From: Comamonas suwonensis
GTDB taxonomy: Bacteria; Pseudomonadota; Gammaproteobacteria; Burkholderiales; Burkholderiaceae_C
DNA length: 64,000 nucleotides
Direction: 5' to 3'
NCBI RefSeq assembly: GCF_012844455.2
Contig: NZ_JABBCQ020000010.1
Coordinates: 110,786-174,785 of the forward strand
Shown here: positions 47,903 through 55,818 of the stretch, in pieces
Layout: each line of letters begins with the position of its first letter
How positions within the stretch are numbered: position 1 is the stretch's first letter
Translations under genes and position numbers: made by a program
The notes under the pieces: model-generated
What the model saw: the letters and a program-made list of their open reading frames with translations, nothing else
Databases searched by the model: none
What the model was told of the DNA's origin: nothing

Positions 47903-47927
47903 AGCCATCTCGCAGACGCGAGATGGC
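47890..47927 (+). promoter_or_regulatory. programmed -1 frameshift signal of the IS
   Basis: Slippery A AAA AAG in the orfA zero frame (47890-47896), a 7-base spacer, then a perfect 10-bp stem GCCATCTCGC/GCGAGATGGC with an AGAC loop (47904-47927). This is the canonical layout for making the OrfAB transposase. Confidence 0.88.
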
Positions 47928-48723
47928 AGAACTTGCAGTGATACGCCGAGGGATGAGCATTCGCTTGGCTTGCCAAGCGTTCCAAATTAGTCAGGCCTGC
48001 TACAGGTACAAGGCACAGCGCTGTATCGAGGACGATGAGATTGCGCAGTGGCTGCTGCGCCTGACGGATAACAACCGCAATTGGGGCTTTGGTTTGTGCT
48101 TCCTGTATTTGCGCAACGTCAGAGGCTTCAAATGGAACCACAAGCGGGTTTACCGGATTTACCGGGAGTTGGAGCTCAATTTGCGCATTCGGCCACGCAA
48201 GCGCTTGGAGCGTGCCAAACCTGAGCCACTGACAGTGCCAGCAAACCCAGATGTTGTTTGGTCAATGGACTTTATGCATGACCAGCTTGAAGATGGCCGC
48301 AGTATCCGGCTGCTCAACGTCATTGATGACTTCAACCGTGAAGCACTGGGTATTGAGGTGGACTTCTCATTGCCCGCGCAGCGTGTGATTCGGGTCTTGG
48401 AGCAAATCATGCAGTGGCGTGGCAAGCCGCAAGTGATTCGCTGTGACAACGGGCCCGAATACGTCAGCGCAACCCTGCAAAACTGGGCGAGCGCCAAAGG
48501 TATCCGTTTGGAATACATCCAGCCAGGCAAGCCTCAGCAAAATGCCTATGTGGAGCGCTTCAACAGGACCGTTCGCTATGAATGGCTGTCGCAGTACCAT
48601 TGGCGCAATCTTGATGAAGTTCGAGATTACGCCACGCAATGGATGTGGCGGTACAACCATGAACGCCCAAATATGGCATTGGGCGGCATCACCCCCAAAC
48701 AGCGGCTTGCCATGGCCGCATAG
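47896..48723 (+). CDS. IS3-family transposase OrfB (DDE integrase domain)
   Basis: Read as the -1 extension of orfA. It has an HTH_21-like segment ([20 protein letters not shown]) and an rve catalytic core with the DDE triad: Asp in [10 protein letters not shown], Asp in [11 protein letters not shown] and Glu in [10 protein letters not shown]. The intact triad and frame mean the element is probably still active. The OrfAB fusion would be about 360 residues. Confidence 0.9.
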   Translation: MVKPSRRREMAELAVIRRGMSIRLACQAFQISQACYRYKAQRCIEDDEIAQWLLRLTDNNRNWGFGLCFLYLRNVRGFKWNHKRVYRIYRELELNLRIRPRKRLERAKPEPLTVPANPDVVWSMDFMHDQLEDGRSIRLLNVIDDFNREALGIEVDFSLPAQRVIRVLEQIMQWRGKPQVIRCDNGPEYVSATLQNWASAKGIRLEYIQPGKPQQNAYVERFNRTVRYEWLSQYHWRNLDEVRDYATQWMWRYNHERPNMALGGITPKQRLAMAA

Positions 48724-48761
48724 CTCTACTTCTCAGAGCAATGGTTTAAGGGGGGATTACC

Positions 48762-48765
48762 AGCG
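48762..48765. repeat. target-site duplication of the IS, right copy (AGCG)
   Basis: Matches 47570-47573. Excision to a single copy rejoins the integrase codons as ...KPA|QLMKH.... Confidence 0.8.
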
Positions 48766-49596
48766 CAGTTAATGAAACACTGCGAAAGCATTCGCGAAAA
48801 AGGTGCTTCTGCACCAGCTGTTCAAGTGCGCGAGATAGTCTTGCTGGTGTACCGCTTTGCGGCGGCAAAAGATAAGTCATTTTCGGCGCCAAACCCCGCG
48901 GAAGCCATTCGCCCCAGCGATATAGCGACATTCAAAGCGAGAGATCGTGCGCTAAGCCCAAGAGAAATACGAAAATTTCTTGAAGCTTTAGATACAACAG
49001 CCACTGCCGCAACACTCCGCCTAGCTTTACGCTTCGTCATGTTGACAATGGTTCGCAAGGGCGAATTCATAAATTCCACATGGGATGAGGTTGATTTTGA
49101 TAATGCGACCTGGACAATTCCCAAAGAGCGCATGAAGACCGGAAAAGCGCATGTAGTTTATTTAAGCAATCAAGCACAAGATATTCTTATTACATTCAAA
49201 ACCTGCTTTTCAACATCTAACCACCTTCATCCAGGTCGTTATGATATGAATACGCCGATAAGCAATGCAACACTTAATCGTGTTATCGAAGTAGCAGTTA
49301 AATCAATAAATTCCCAAGGGGAAGAATTTGAAAATTTTACAGTTCATGATTTAAGAAGAACAGCATCATCACTACTTAATGAAGCTGGTTTCAATAGAGA
49401 TTGGATTGAAAAATGTCTAGCTCATGAGGAGGGGAGCATTCGCGGAATCTACAACAAAGCTGAATATGGGGAGCAGCGACGTGTAATGCTACAGGCATGG
49501 GCCGACATGATTGATGCATGGTGTAAAGGTGAGAGTGTGCGTGAAATAGTACGCAAAGCAAAAATATTGGCTGCAAACGTTGAGCTGGAAATTTAA
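48766..49596 (+). pseudogene. tyrosine integrase, C-terminal catalytic part (split by IS)
   Basis: Codes for the last 276 residues of the integrase: the end of the core-binding domain (QLMKHCESIREKGASAPAVQ) and the catalytic domain. Catalytic residues are present: Arg in LTMVRKGEFI, HxxR in HDLRRTASS, His in CLAHEEGSIR and the nucleophile Tyr in the YNKAEYG region. An internal ATG at 48772 could start a truncated protein, but without the arm-binding domain. DNA from about 49000 on is clearly AT-richer than the IS and guaA. Confidence 0.88.
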
Positions 49597-49606
49597 TGGA
49601 ATAAAA

Positions 49607-50278
49607 ATGCCTAACAAAGAAAAAATATATATTTTAAAGCATACGCCTGATGGATTTCAGCTGTCGCTTGAACGTGATTCTGAGGATTTTATTTTTGAAG
49701 AGCGAAAAAGCTCGCCACCAGGATTAGATGCATTAAAAATGCCTCGCTGGGATCATTGGTATCAACGAAAACTGGCTCGGCCATGGCAAGCTACTTTGCT
49801 TGGGATGAACATTGAGCCACACCCAAGTGTGAGGAGTGTTCTAAAACAGCACGCCCCTGATCGCTATCAAATATATAAAGATAGAATGGATATTCTGACA
49901 ACTCTTATGGGGTATGAAATAGGAGTTGTAGAAGATCACTTGAAATCAGGAGAAAAGGCGAATGAAAATTATATTGAACTCTCAGAGTATTGCATATATG
50001 CTGAAAAATTAAATTGGGTCGATATGCATGAGATGCGAAATGGATTGAAATTAGACACCGCCCCTCCTGTTCTTGAACCTAATGCAAAGTTTGAGAAAAA
50101 TGTTCTTTATGTTCTCGACGTGATACTTGAAAATTCTGTTGGAGAGTATAGAAATTCAAAAGGAGAGCGCAGCCCTCAAGCTGTTATAGATTGGGTGAAA
50201 AAAAAGGATGCGAGTATACCTATAGGTGCTTCAACATTAGCATTGTGGTTTAAAAAGATGAATAACATAATGAACTAA
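49607..50278 (+). CDS. AT-rich hypothetical protein of the island
   Basis: A 223-residue soluble protein opening MPNKEKIYILKHTPDGFQL, starting 10 bases after the integrase stop, so probably co-expressed with it. No motif, signal or membrane segment is visible. The C-terminus ends ALWFKKMNNIMN. AT-rich codon use differs from the chromosome. It is followed by a strong terminator. I do not recognise its family. Confidence 0.65.
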   Translation: MPNKEKIYILKHTPDGFQLSLERDSEDFIFEERKSSPPGLDALKMPRWDHWYQRKLARPWQATLLGMNIEPHPSVRSVLKQHAPDRYQIYKDRMDILTTLMGYEIGVVEDHLKSGEKANENYIELSEYCIYAEKLNWVDMHEMRNGLKLDTAPPVLEPNAKFEKNVLYVLDVILENSVGEYRNSKGERSPQAVIDWVKKKDASIPIGASTLALWFKKMNNIMN

Positions 50279-50316
50279 AAATATAGTAATCAACTTCTTG
50301 AAAAAATAAAAAATCA

Positions 50317-50359
50317 ACCGCAATTGCGATTATTTTTCAGCAATTGCGGTATTTTTTTT
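50317..50359 (+). terminator. terminator of the integrase/orphan unit
   Basis: A perfect ACCGCAATTGC/GCAATTGCGGT stem with a 12-base loop, then eight T. Confidence 0.9.
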
Positions 50360-50457
50360 ATTTCATTAAATTTCTAATTAATCCATCGCGATACAGATGG
50401 ATGCAAGCAGGGACGCCTGGCCTCCATCGCAAGCTCATAGCATTGATGGAAAAAGCC

Positions 50458-50700
50458 ATGCAGAAGTTGATTCAAGAAGCGCTTGCACAAAAGCGCGAAA
50501 CCCTGCTCCGTAAGCGTGAAGTACTGCGTTTGCTGGGCATGTCTAACAGTTCTTTCTATGCCTTCATTAAGGCTGGAAAAATTCCGCCGGGGGTTCCGAT
50601 TGGCCCGCGTATGAAAGGCTGGCCAGCAAGCGAGATCGACGCTTACATTCAATCTTGCATCGCAAAACGCGACAGTCAGCAAGAAGGCGGTGTGGCATGA
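50458..50700 (+). CDS. AlpA-like excisionase/regulator
   Basis: About 80 residues with a MerR/AlpA-type winged HTH: KREVLRLLGMSNSSFYAFIKAG and PIGPRMKGWPASEIDAYIQ, the family signature. AlpA proteins switch on excision of islands and prophages. The ATG at 50458 has GGAAAAA just upstream; an ATG at 50446 is an alternative. The stop overlaps the next start (ATGA), so the two proteins are co-translated. Confidence 0.82.
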   Translation: MQKLIQEALAQKRETLLRKREVLRLLGMSNSSFYAFIKAGKIPPGVPIGPRMKGWPASEIDAYIQSCIAKRDSQQEGGVA

Positions 50701-51782
50701 AGCTCAAAACCCTCCCCTTTAAAAAGGAAAAAATTCTGAGTGCCTTGGCACAGGTTGTAGCAGGGCACTGTGACCTCAAATCTGGCGTGACACTGATGGT
50801 CGGGCCGATCAATGACGGACAAGCCCTTCTGTGTCAAGCAACGATGGTCAAGGCACTGGTTCACGCATCGTCGTGTTTGCCTGTTCCTACGCCTGAACGC
50901 GACAACATTTTTTTCATGGATAGCGGGCCTGCACGGCAACTCGAACAATTAAGCGCTACTCGTGCCAAACTGGGCCTCATCGCATCGGAGCTCAAGAAGT
51001 GCGAATTCTTGAAGCGTGCGACTTCTTCGGTCTTGGATTGGACCAGTCCCGCAGCCGTTTTCATCTTGCTCAATTTGAAGGCGTTGAAGTCTGGCGGCTA
51101 TGTTTTTCTGACGCAGCCTTCAGGTACTGAGCCTGATTTTCGAGGCCTTCTGCAACTGAATCGGATGGCCGAAGAGCATGACACTCGCGTCATCATGTTC
51201 TGTCCAGGAGTTGTTGACAGTGATAAATACTCATCTGTCGCAAACGAAATTTTCGTGGTCACGCCACGTGATCCCAACCCTGGCTACGAGCAGGCCTTTG
51301 AAATCTCGTGTCCTCAACTGGCGAGTTCATTGAGTCCAGCCAGTGGCAAGGTGCTCTGCTGTATACGGATGGGTCATGATGGTCTTGAATCTGAAATCAC
51401 CCCCTACGTTGCTGATGACCTGAGAACACGGCTGATGGCAATTCTCAAAGCCGACGATTGGAGCCTGGAGAAGATTGGCGAGATCGTCAATCTCAATAAG
51501 TCGAATGTAAGCCGCAAGCTTAGCTTTGTCTCTACTTCCGTGCCGAAGGGTTGGGATGCTCGAATGTTGGACGAATGGCTTGAAGCATGCGGCCTGGACC
51601 CCATTGAGAGCGAAGGCACTGATGACGCCGGTTCTGCGGGCGATGATCAAACTGCCGAGTCCGAGGACTATGACGACGGTGATGATCTGGACGACTTGGA
51701 TTGCGTCAAACCCGTTGCACGAGCCAGCCGCAACGAGCGCAACACGCGCAACGACGCCAAACCCAAGAAGAAAAATCGTTAG
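50697..51782 (+). CDS. island protein with HTH and acidic tail, unknown
   Basis: A 361-residue protein. Residues 1-220 look like an alpha/beta nucleotide-binding fold reminiscent of RepA-like ATPases, but the P-loop region (LMVGPINDGQALL at about 33-45) lacks the Lys of a Walker A motif. A helix-turn-helix sits at about 262-285 (WSLEKIGEIVNLNKSNVSRKLSF). The last ~60 residues are acidic then basic (EDYDDGDDLDDLD, then NDAKPKKKNR). ATGA-coupled to the AlpA-like gene. A role in element replication or partition is inferred. Confidence 0.7.
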   Translation: MKLKTLPFKKEKILSALAQVVAGHCDLKSGVTLMVGPINDGQALLCQATMVKALVHASSCLPVPTPERDNIFFMDSGPARQLEQLSATRAKLGLIASELKKCEFLKRATSSVLDWTSPAAVFILLNLKALKSGGYVFLTQPSGTEPDFRGLLQLNRMAEEHDTRVIMFCPGVVDSDKYSSVANEIFVVTPRDPNPGYEQAFEISCPQLASSLSPASGKVLCCIRMGHDGLESEITPYVADDLRTRLMAILKADDWSLEKIGEIVNLNKSNVSRKLSFVSTSVPKGWDARMLDEWLEACGLDPIESEGTDDAGSAGDDQTAESEDYDDGDDLDDLDCVKPVARASRNERNTRNDAKPKKKNR

Positions 51783-51847
51783 TAGCTTGGTGTTGGGGCT
51801 CTGTGTGCAATCAGTGTTCCAACACATTCGACTAGCCATGTTTCTGG

Positions 51848-51938
51848 TAGCTCTAATAAGTATGCAATCAATAGCTGTAGCTATGTAGATATGCACGAGT
51901 ACTGATCTATAGCTGTACTACTACCGGCATAGAGCTAC
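51848..51938. other. hairpin-rich spacer, candidate replication origin
   Basis: GTAGCTCTA (51848-51856) and TAGAGCTAC (51930-51938) form a perfect 9-bp outer dyad. Inside are two direct ATAGCTGTA copies (51871, 51909) and a stem AGCTATGTAGAT/ATCTATAGCT with a 14-base loop (51879-51914). It lies just upstream of the Rep-like gene. The spacer 51783-52241 contains no gene that I can support. Confidence 0.45.
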
Positions 51939-52241
51939 CCACCACCACCATCACAGCAGCTCGGCAAAACGGCGCAAGCCCCACCGGGCTAGGCAAGCTG
52001 TATCCGGTGCACCAACGCTGTTCAGTGCTCATCTGCACTCAGCGCAAACAAAAACTGTAAATAACTTGAGCATCGACAGCATGGTGCTCTGTGCCTCATC
52101 ACGCCCGCAAACCGCTACGGCGGGCACGCCTGCGACATAGCGCTCGAACTGGCGGAGATCAGGCCACAGCTCCATGCACCAGATGCAATCGATGTGCGTG
52201 ACAGCCATCGAGTTCGTCCACCAAGTTCAAAAAGCAATGGT

Positions 52242-53276
52242 ATGAAACTACGTCCCAAACCCCTGATGCCTGTCGTGGATCGTCTGGCATGGAAGCTGAA
52301 GTGGCGCTGCAGCAATGACCGCGAGCACCCTGACTATCAAAGCGTCCTCAGCAACGTAAAAGCAGAGATCAAAGCTGGAAATTGTGCATGGGCCTTTCTA
52401 GCAGGCCCTAAGTACTGCATCAATGTCCACGTTCTGTTTGATGGGAAAAGTAATGCCCTAATTCAGCTCGTGGCAGTTGACCCTGTACGCCAAAAATGCG
52501 GCCTACGGATTGAATGCAACCCCGCAAAAATGCAGTCTGGTGATGTTGAAAAGCTTCACGCGGTCATGCGTCGCATCATCGGTCACCGTGAGTACAACCG
52601 CTTGATGCGTGAGCCGCTGCTCCAAGTGTTTCATGTTGCTGTCGACATTCTGTACCTGGCCCTAGACAAAGTATTGGTGCAGTACAAAAACGGCCAACTT
52701 ATGACGGTGTTCGGTAAGCGTGTTAACGCCAAGGGCATCATCGAAGGCTACAACTTTGGCAGCGTCGAGAGCAACTATCAAACCACTGTCTATGACAAGC
52801 ACCTTGAGCGCGTACATGCAGCGGTCATGGAGATCGCAAGAACAGGCAGCACAGGCACAAACGCTGATCCGCTGACAGCCAACCGGATCAGACAGCTCAA
52901 GAAAGCCATCAACGGCTGCGAGACCACACGTGTTGAAGTGCGTGGCAAGAAGATGCTGGGGCTTCCCTTGTGGAAGCTGCCGCAGCAAACCAACCGCTTT
53001 GAGCGCTTTAGCTTCGCTGATCTATCTGCTGCTGGCTCCGAGTTGCCTCCACTCATCGAGAAAGCGTTCCAGGCAATGTGCCGTCAAGACGGCGTGAAAG
53101 CCACGCTGGCTGCGTTCAAGCACACTGAGTACGCGCGCAGCGTTCCCAAGTACTGGCGCAGTCACCAAGCTACGTGGTGGCAGCCGGCGCAGCTGTGGGA
53201 GCAGGCTTGTGCAGCGTTGCGGGAATCCAGAATTTTTCCGCCCGCTGCGTTTGAGCCTCCCCACAACCGCAAGTAG
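52242..53276 (+). CDS. Rep_trans/RstA-like replication initiation protein
   Basis: A 344-residue protein with the pattern of rolling-circle initiators of the Rep_trans / filamentous-phage RstA group. It shows VFHVAVDILYLALD near residue 130 (the xDxA-type acidic strand), FGSVESNYQTTVYDKHLE near 170-187 (the YDK block), and TRVEVRGKK near 228. The element would thus be able to replicate after excision. The nucleophile Tyr cannot be fixed without alignment; the YDK Tyr is a candidate. The ATG at 52242 is chosen on gene layout; the ribosome binding site is weak. Confidence 0.65.
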   Translation: MKLRPKPLMPVVDRLAWKLKWRCSNDREHPDYQSVLSNVKAEIKAGNCAWAFLAGPKYCINVHVLFDGKSNALIQLVAVDPVRQKCGLRIECNPAKMQSGDVEKLHAVMRRIIGHREYNRLMREPLLQVFHVAVDILYLALDKVLVQYKNGQLMTVFGKRVNAKGIIEGYNFGSVESNYQTTVYDKHLERVHAAVMEIARTGSTGTNADPLTANRIRQLKKAINGCETTRVEVRGKKMLGLPLWKLPQQTNRFERFSFADLSAAGSELPPLIEKAFQAMCRQDGVKATLAAFKHTEYARSVPKYWRSHQATWWQPAQLWEQACAALRESRIFPPAAFEPPHNRK

Positions 53277-53740
53277 AGCCTCAGCGTTGCGCAACTGGAT
53301 AGTTGCTGCTCTGAATCCTATGGCTGGATGGCATGCGCTGTCTGGCCATTTTTATTGCTGTGCAGCAGCGCTTTTGATATGCATTGCCGCGCACTATTGC
53401 CGATAGCAGAAAAACGCGGCACGAATGTTCTGGCAGCTTCTAGCGTCATTGACCTAAGCGACGAAAACTGGTTTGAGCGTTGGTCTGTCCTGTCGGTCCA
53501 TGGTGGTCATCTCGCGTGCAATTAGTGACTGTTGACCGAAACCAAAAGACCCATCTGTTTTTTGACGGTCTTGTCGAAAACGAAAGCACCAATAGGTGGG
53601 TGGGTTAGCGTTGACTCGATTATTCGGTGGTCGTTTTCCCCGCTTGTTGTTAGCGGCTCCGTTAGGGGGGTGCTGTCTGTTGATGCTTCTGCGGCTGACG
53701 GCTCTAGGCTGGTTGCTGTCTTTCAGCTCAAAACGGGCAA

Positions 53741-53846
53741 TGACTGCTGTCAACGAAAGCCGTCATTGCACTGGTTCGTCATTGCAGGTCCGCTCTACCT
53801 TTCAAAGCCGTCATTGAAAGCAGGCTTAGGCCGAGTGACTGCTTTC
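53741..53846. repeat. short repeats in the spacer 53277-53923
   Basis: TGACTGCTGTC (53741) and TGACTGCTTTC (53836) belong to a degenerate repeat also seen at 55752 and 56687. Between them CGTCATTG occurs at 53761, 53777 and 53809 (a 16-base register), twice within AAAGCCGTCATTG. No gene is convincing in this 647-base spacer. Confidence 0.5.
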
Positions 53847-53923
53847 ATAGGCGTCGAAATAGAACTGTCGACCCAGAGCCGACGTTGGCATGGCTTGTTT
53901 GGCTGTCTGCTGTGAAGAACGTT

Positions 53924-55153
53924 TCAGAGGCCTATCGCCATGACCCAGCCCGACAGCCCGGCCAGCAGAACCACTAATGCTGGCGGAACGCGCCCCACAG
54001 TCAGCAGCCCGAATGACAGCAATGCCAGCCCAAAATCCGACTTGCTATGGATCGCGCTCGTCCACACCGGGTCATACAGGGCGGATACCAGAATGCCTAC
54101 CACCCCGGCGTTGATGCCGGCCATGGCTGTTTGAATGCCAGCGCGATGACGCAGCCCTTCCCAGAATGGCAACGCACCTATGAGCATGAAAAAAGCGGGG
54201 AGAAAGATAGTGGCCAGCAGCGCTAGACCACCAATCCAGCCATGCAGCGGGCCGTAGGCGACTGCGCCAAGGTAGGCTGAGAACGTGAACAATGGTCCTG
54301 GCACGGCCTGCGCTGCACCGTAGCCAGCCAAGAAGTCGGCATTGCTCACAATGCCGCTAGGCACCACCGCAGCTTGCAGCAGTGGCAAGACAACGTGTCC
54401 ACCGCCGAAGACCAGTGCGCCGGAACGATATACCCCTTCCAGCAGAGCTATCGTGGACGAGCCCGTGACTGCTGCCCACAATGGCAATCCGACGAGCGGT
54501 GCAGCAAACAACAGCAGTGCAACAATGCCCAGCTTGCGCGAAACCGGGTAGCTATGTGCCTGGCCACCGCCAGGTTGAGCTATCTTTAATTGCCACCATC
54601 CCAGCAACCCCGCCACCGCGATGGCGGCAACCTGTCCCAGCGCCGAGGGCAAGATCATGGTCAGCAGTGCTGCCAGAATTGCGAGTGCAGCACGGGGTCG
54701 ATCTGGACACAGTGACTTAGCCATACCCCATACAGCCTGCGCCACGATGGCCACGGCGACAACCTTGAGTCCATGTACCCAGCCAGACTGCGCCAGACCC
54801 TGGTATTCAGCGATGCCGAAGGCAAACAGGATCAATGCAATAGCAGACGGCAAAGTAAAGCCCGCCCAGGCTGCCAGCAATCCAGACCAGCCTGCGCGGC
54901 CTAGCCCCAGCGCCATTCCGACTTGGCTGCTGGCCGGTCCGGGTAGGAACTGGCACAGGGCTACCAGATCGGAATAGCTGCGGTCATCCAGCCAGCGGCG
55001 GCGCTCGACAAACTCCGATCGGAAATAGCCTAGGTGAGCGATGGGTCCACCAAAGGAGGTCAGGCCTAGTTTGAGAAAGGCGCCAAAGACTTCGGCAGTC
55101 GTTCCCCGCGCGGGAGTGGTTTCGTGCGACAAGGTGTTGGTGGAATCGGTCAT
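53924..55153 (-). CDS. chrA: chromate efflux transporter ChrA
   Basis: A 409-residue two-domain CHR transporter (LCHR type) with the duplicated signatures FLKLGLTSFGGPIAHLGYF in the N-half and FGGGHVVLPLLQAAVV in the C-half, plus FLPGPASSQVGMALG and QAVPGPLFTFSAYLG. It should export chromate taken up by sulfate carriers. The ATG at 55153 overlaps the padR stop (ATGA). No chrB or chrF gene is present. A cargo gene of the accessory region. Confidence 0.92.
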   Translation of the reverse strand: MTDSTNTLSHETTPARGTTAEVFGAFLKLGLTSFGGPIAHLGYFRSEFVERRRWLDDRSYSDLVALCQFLPGPASSQVGMALGLGRAGWSGLLAAWAGFTLPSAIALILFAFGIAEYQGLAQSGWVHGLKVVAVAIVAQAVWGMAKSLCPDRPRAALAILAALLTMILPSALGQVAAIAVAGLLGWWQLKIAQPGGGQAHSYPVSRKLGIVALLLFAAPLVGLPLWAAVTGSSTIALLEGVYRSGALVFGGGHVVLPLLQAAVVPSGIVSNADFLAGYGAAQAVPGPLFTFSAYLGAVAYGPLHGWIGGLALLATIFLPAFFMLIGALPFWEGLRHRAGIQTAMAGINAGVVGILVSALYDPVWTSAIHSKSDFGLALLSFGLLTVGRVPPALVVLLAGLSGWVMAIGL

Positions 55154-55479
55154 TTGTGCATTGCCTCCCCGGTGAACTCCCGGATGCGCTCCTTGGCCAG
55201 CGCCAAGCCTTCTTTGCCCTTGCTCGTGATCGTGTAGAGCTTGCGCACCGTGCGCCCTTCGCGCTCCTGCCGCGAGACAAGGTAGCCGTCCCGCTCCATC
55301 TTGTGCAGCATCGGGTAGAGCGTTCCAGGAGACAGGCGGTAGCCGTGATGAGCTAGCTCGTCGATCATCCATTGCCCATAAATTTCCTGTTCGGCAGCAT
55401 GGTGCAGCACATGCAGGCGAATAAACCCGGACAGAAGGTCGTGGTGCTCTAGTGTGTTTGGTGTTGGTTTTTTTGTCAT
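55150..55479 (-). CDS. PadR-family transcriptional regulator
   Basis: A 109-residue PadR protein: winged HTH with YGQWMIDELAHHGYRLSPGT and LYPMLHKMERDGYLVSR, then the KLYTITSKGKEGL wing. It is directly upstream of chrA and overlaps it by 4 bases, so it most likely represses its own chrA operon. The upstream sequence TATCGAATGTCGATATCGA holds near-palindromic TCGATATCGA (about 55488-55498), a candidate operator. Confidence 0.9.
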   Translation of the reverse strand: MTKKPTPNTLEHHDLLSGFIRLHVLHHAAEQEIYGQWMIDELAHHGYRLSPGTLYPMLHKMERDGYLVSRQEREGRTVRKLYTITSKGKEGLALAKERIREFTGEAMHK

Positions 55480-55484
55480 ATCGA

Positions 55485-55505
55485 ATGTCGATATCGAGAT
55501 TCGAT
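55485..55505. promoter_or_regulatory. candidate PadR operator
   Basis: Overlapping dyads ATTCGATGAT... and TCGATATCGA directly upstream of the padR ATG (55479), within ATGTCGATATCGAGATTCG. PadR proteins typically bind AT-rich dyads over their own promoter. Confidence 0.45.
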
Positions 55506-55702
55506 GATAACTCTTGCATGAGCACTTAGTGTGTTTGGCCGATGTCCCTTCTTCCGATAGATCACGCGGGCTTTAAGGTCTGGCTTCTTAAGGCTGGCAG
55601 TTGGAGCTGTATCAGTTGGATGTAACTAGGACGGTACGGTAGGGTCTTCTGCCCAGGGGCCCTACTTTGAAAGACTGCTAATGGCCGAGAGCACCACTTC
55701 GT

Positions 55703-55725
55703 ACAGGCCGCCGATAGCGGCCTGT
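55703..55725. repeat. perfect 9-bp inverted repeat in accessory spacer
   Basis: ACAGGCCGC, loop CGATA, GCGGCCTGT, with no T-run. A TGACTGCTGTC repeat copy follows at 55752-55762. No gene is supported between 55506 and 55818. Confidence 0.5.
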
Positions 55726-55818
55726 CGAGCGATTCCTAAGCACAAGTCGAATGACTGCTGTCAGAGCGCACACTGAACTCACGCTGTCGGCCAGAAGCAG
55801 ACATGCCTAATGCGTCCA

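Larger units (their letters stand above)
47574..48761 (+). mobile_element. IS3-family insertion sequence (IS407-like), 1188 bp
   Basis: The ends are inverted repeats of about 38 bases: the left begins GGTAATCCCCCCGTAAA and includes TGAGAAGTAGAG; the complement of the right end begins GGTAATCCCCCCTTAAA and includes TGAGAAGTAGAG. A 4-bp AGCG duplication flanks it. Inside are orfA and orfB joined by a programmed -1 frameshift. It interrupts the island integrase. Confidence 0.9.
46865..53276. mobile_element. integrative element behind guaA (core part)
   Basis: The layout supports a mobile element: insertion at the 3' end of guaA, a guaA-proximal integrase (now IS-split), AT-rich orphan DNA, an AlpA-like regulator, an HTH protein and a Rep_trans-like initiator. 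No relaxase or conjugation gene is visible. The right attachment site was not found. The accessory DNA to about 60.5 kb or beyond may belong to the same or a second element. Confidence 0.7.

Noticed and set aside
53532..53915. A 127-residue plus-strand frame in the spacer before chrA
   Set aside because: Overlaps the short repeat copies, has no ribosome binding site or motif, and looks like intergenic repeat DNA.
55153..55525. A 124-residue N-terminal extension of chrA
   Set aside because: It runs through padR in another frame; the ATGA overlap at 55150-55153 marks the real chrA start.
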